This document shows positions 62,341-64,000 of a stretch of 64,000 bases of DNA, piece by piece. Each line of letters opens with the position of its first letter. Positions within the stretch are counted from its first letter, which is position 1. Under the pieces are notes generated by a model. The model did no database searches, had not been told where the DNA came from, and saw only the letters and a program-made list of their open reading frames with translations. Position numbers and translations under genes: made by a program. Origin of the DNA: Erodium maritimum (lineage: Eukaryota > Streptophyta > Magnoliopsida > Geraniales > Geraniaceae); the NCBI GenBank assembly GCA_963921825.1, contig OY997588.1:155559618-155623617 (forward strand), given 5' to 3'.

Positions 62341-63108
62341 TAATGAAGTTGCCACGATAATGCTAAAAAAAAGAGCTTCAATATTAATTACAAACAATAC
62401 AAAATGAAGATGACAGTAATATAACATGTAACCAAACTAAAATATACAGTATACTTTTTCCATTATACCTATTTTGTTTCAAATTAACCCATCAATTCTT
62501 CAAAATTTAATCTTTGTACATTTATGTGATGTTGAGCTCAAAGGTGTGCACAACGATACATAAGAACTGACTTGTAAGAAAGAGCTTCAATATAACAAAC
62601 AGATCTCACTTTTTTGATGAGCAGAGCAATTCTCTCTGATATGAACCAATTTTGAGTTGCAGAAGTAGAGTTCTTCACTAACAAACACACTTAATTAGCT
62701 TCCTGAAACGGTAAATCGACTAGTAAGCAACAATTAGATCCTCAAACTGAGAGATTTAAGTGCATTATAAATCATTGTTATGAATAAATCATGATCCACT
62801 TCACAGCTCAGGCTATTAATCGAATCCTCAAAAGATAAAACATTTTGTTGAGTTCTCATGCATAATAGTGAACACTCCGTTATGCATGAGAAAACATAAA
62901 CGTTTCAGTAACAAGTTTTAACGAGTTCGATCGTATATCCAAATACATGGCAAATTACCCTCTTGCCCTTTCGAAAAAAGCACCAAGATTGGTAACCTCA
63001 AGGTAACCAATAACTTTTGACATATATGATGTCATGATCATTGTACGTTTCCGTATTAAAGCTTCCTAATTCAGAACCAACCCATTTCTTCATTCGTCAA
63101 TTAACCAA
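62341..63108. other. AT-rich spacer
   Basis: No ORF, RNA gene or clear repeat recognised. Near 62850-62900 the words 'ctcatgcataa' and 'ttatgcatgag' form a small inverted repeat. Confidence 0.4.
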
Positions 63109-63515
63109 GGGATGATGCAAAAAATACCCTAAGGTATTCAGTTTTTGTAACTTGTAACCCTCTTTTTTGATATTTGCAAAAAAACCCTGAACTTCTTCTT
63201 TTTGCAATTTGTATTAAATGACCGTTTGACAATTAAATTTTAGATTTAAAAATAATAAGTAAACAACAAAAAATTCAAATTTTCATATCCCTTAATTCTA
63301 TTCCTCTTTGTACCATACAAGGACTAGGAAATTTAAGAGAGATGATTTTTTGAATTTTTTTCTTTAATTATTATTAGTAAATCGTCATTTTGAAAAAGTT
63401 TATACAAAGTGCAACAAAAAGACAAGTTCAAGGTACCGTTTTACAATTATCATAGAAGAGGACTACAAGTTGCAAAAAAAAAATATATCTCAGGGTATAT
63501 TTTTGCAATTATTGC
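63109..63515. mobile_element. Foldback MITE, family A, with 9-bp duplication
   Basis: Starts GGGATGATGCAAAAAATACC and ends TATTTTTGCAATTATTGC. Flanks attaaccaa (63100-63108) and attaactaa (63516-63524) match at 8 of 9. Arms pair through 'ttcaaattttcatatccctt' and its decayed inverse; the tip is 'tctttgtaccatacaagga'. Confidence 0.85.
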
Positions 63516-64000
63516 ATTAACTAATCATGTGAAATAGATGCAAGTCTTCCACATGTGATCTGTGATTAGTACACGGAAAAACCTTAGACTTAGTTAGAGC
63601 TTTTACACTGATCCACGAGGAAGAAAGGTTCAAATGATTTGTTCTCTGCACATACGCTCCTCTAATAACCATTCTTGCTTTGCATTTAAAAAAAAGAGTA
63701 GTTGGGACCTGAAGTGTAGGACTCACAATTAATAACCAACTACAATCATTGACTAATTCTAATCTTTTCATTACAATAACTTGACCCTACATAAAATTCT
63801 GTTGGGTTGACAAAAACGTCCATTTTTATCCTATCGGCTACTAATAAAAGTAAAGCCAGATCTAAGCATTATGAAATTGTGTCGTGATCATCTAAAACTC
63901 TAGCATAATGATCTATCAAGATTAGAAGAAAAGAAGGGTTAAGTACACCTAAGTCTATACATTTTTCACCTAGCTAAACTTAAGTTTCAAACTCGTTTTG
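63516..64000. other. Window-end spacer with the start of another foldback element
   Basis: 63525-63935 shows nothing recognisable. GGGTTAAGTACACCTAAGTC at 63936 begins a foldback-type terminus that runs off the window end. Confidence 0.45.

Overview
The window is nuclear DNA from a flowering plant, most likely a eudicot. It carries seven protein-coding genes with plant-type structures: many short exons, GT-AG introns and AT-rich introns. Each protein is a recognisable plant ortholog. Six genes are split and one, an ERF transcription factor, is intronless. Every exon was checked by splice signals and by a continuous reading frame. No rRNA, tRNA, CRISPR array or prokaryote-style operon was seen.

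Layout. Minus strand: thylakoid ascorbate peroxidase (0.7-5.9 kb), an annexin D1/D2-like gene (7.1-10.8 kb) and a CHR12/CHR23-type (MINU) SNF2 chromatin remodeller (13.3-24.4 kb). Next comes about 5 kb of decayed LINE and MITE sequence (25.8-30.6 kb). Plus strand: an ALDH3H1-type aldehyde dehydrogenase (30.7-35.9 kb), a nucellin-like aspartic protease (37.0-42.8 kb) and the ubiquitin C-terminal hydrolase UCH3 (44.3-49.4 kb). The minus-strand group-IX ERF lies at 52.8-53.6 kb. From 53.6 to 64 kb the DNA is gene-poor: Tourist-like MITEs, TRIM retroelements, a broken LINE ORF1 and unassigned sequence. UCH3 and an ERF1A-type gene are also neighbours in Arabidopsis, so that pair looks like conserved microsynteny. 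The genes do not form one pathway, although tAPX, annexin, ALDH3H1 and the ERF are all linked to stress responses in plants.

The most striking content is the non-coding DNA. Introns and spacers are packed with foldback elements, a few hundred bases each, from at least ten sequence families that share almost no internal sequence. They share one design: a terminus like GGGATAATTGC or GGGTTAATTG, its inverted copy at the other end, and, where readable, a 9-10 bp target-site duplication. That design fits non-autonomous Mutator-like (MULE) MITEs. Two elements at 51.2-52.1 kb sit in two copies of a local duplication, so each copy preserves the empty site of the other's insertion. A separate Tourist-like family (ends GAGCATCCACAGT, TTA/TAA duplications), a complete 293-bp TRIM with a perfect CTCAC duplication, a 1.2-kb non-autonomous LTR element in a UCH3 intron, and several tandem arrays complete the repeat landscape.

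Within coding DNA the main oddities are a 4 x 15-bp in-frame repeat adding about 20 residues to the helicase C-terminal half of the SNF2 protein, and a degenerate second copy of the tAPX C-terminal coding segment downstream of its stop codon.
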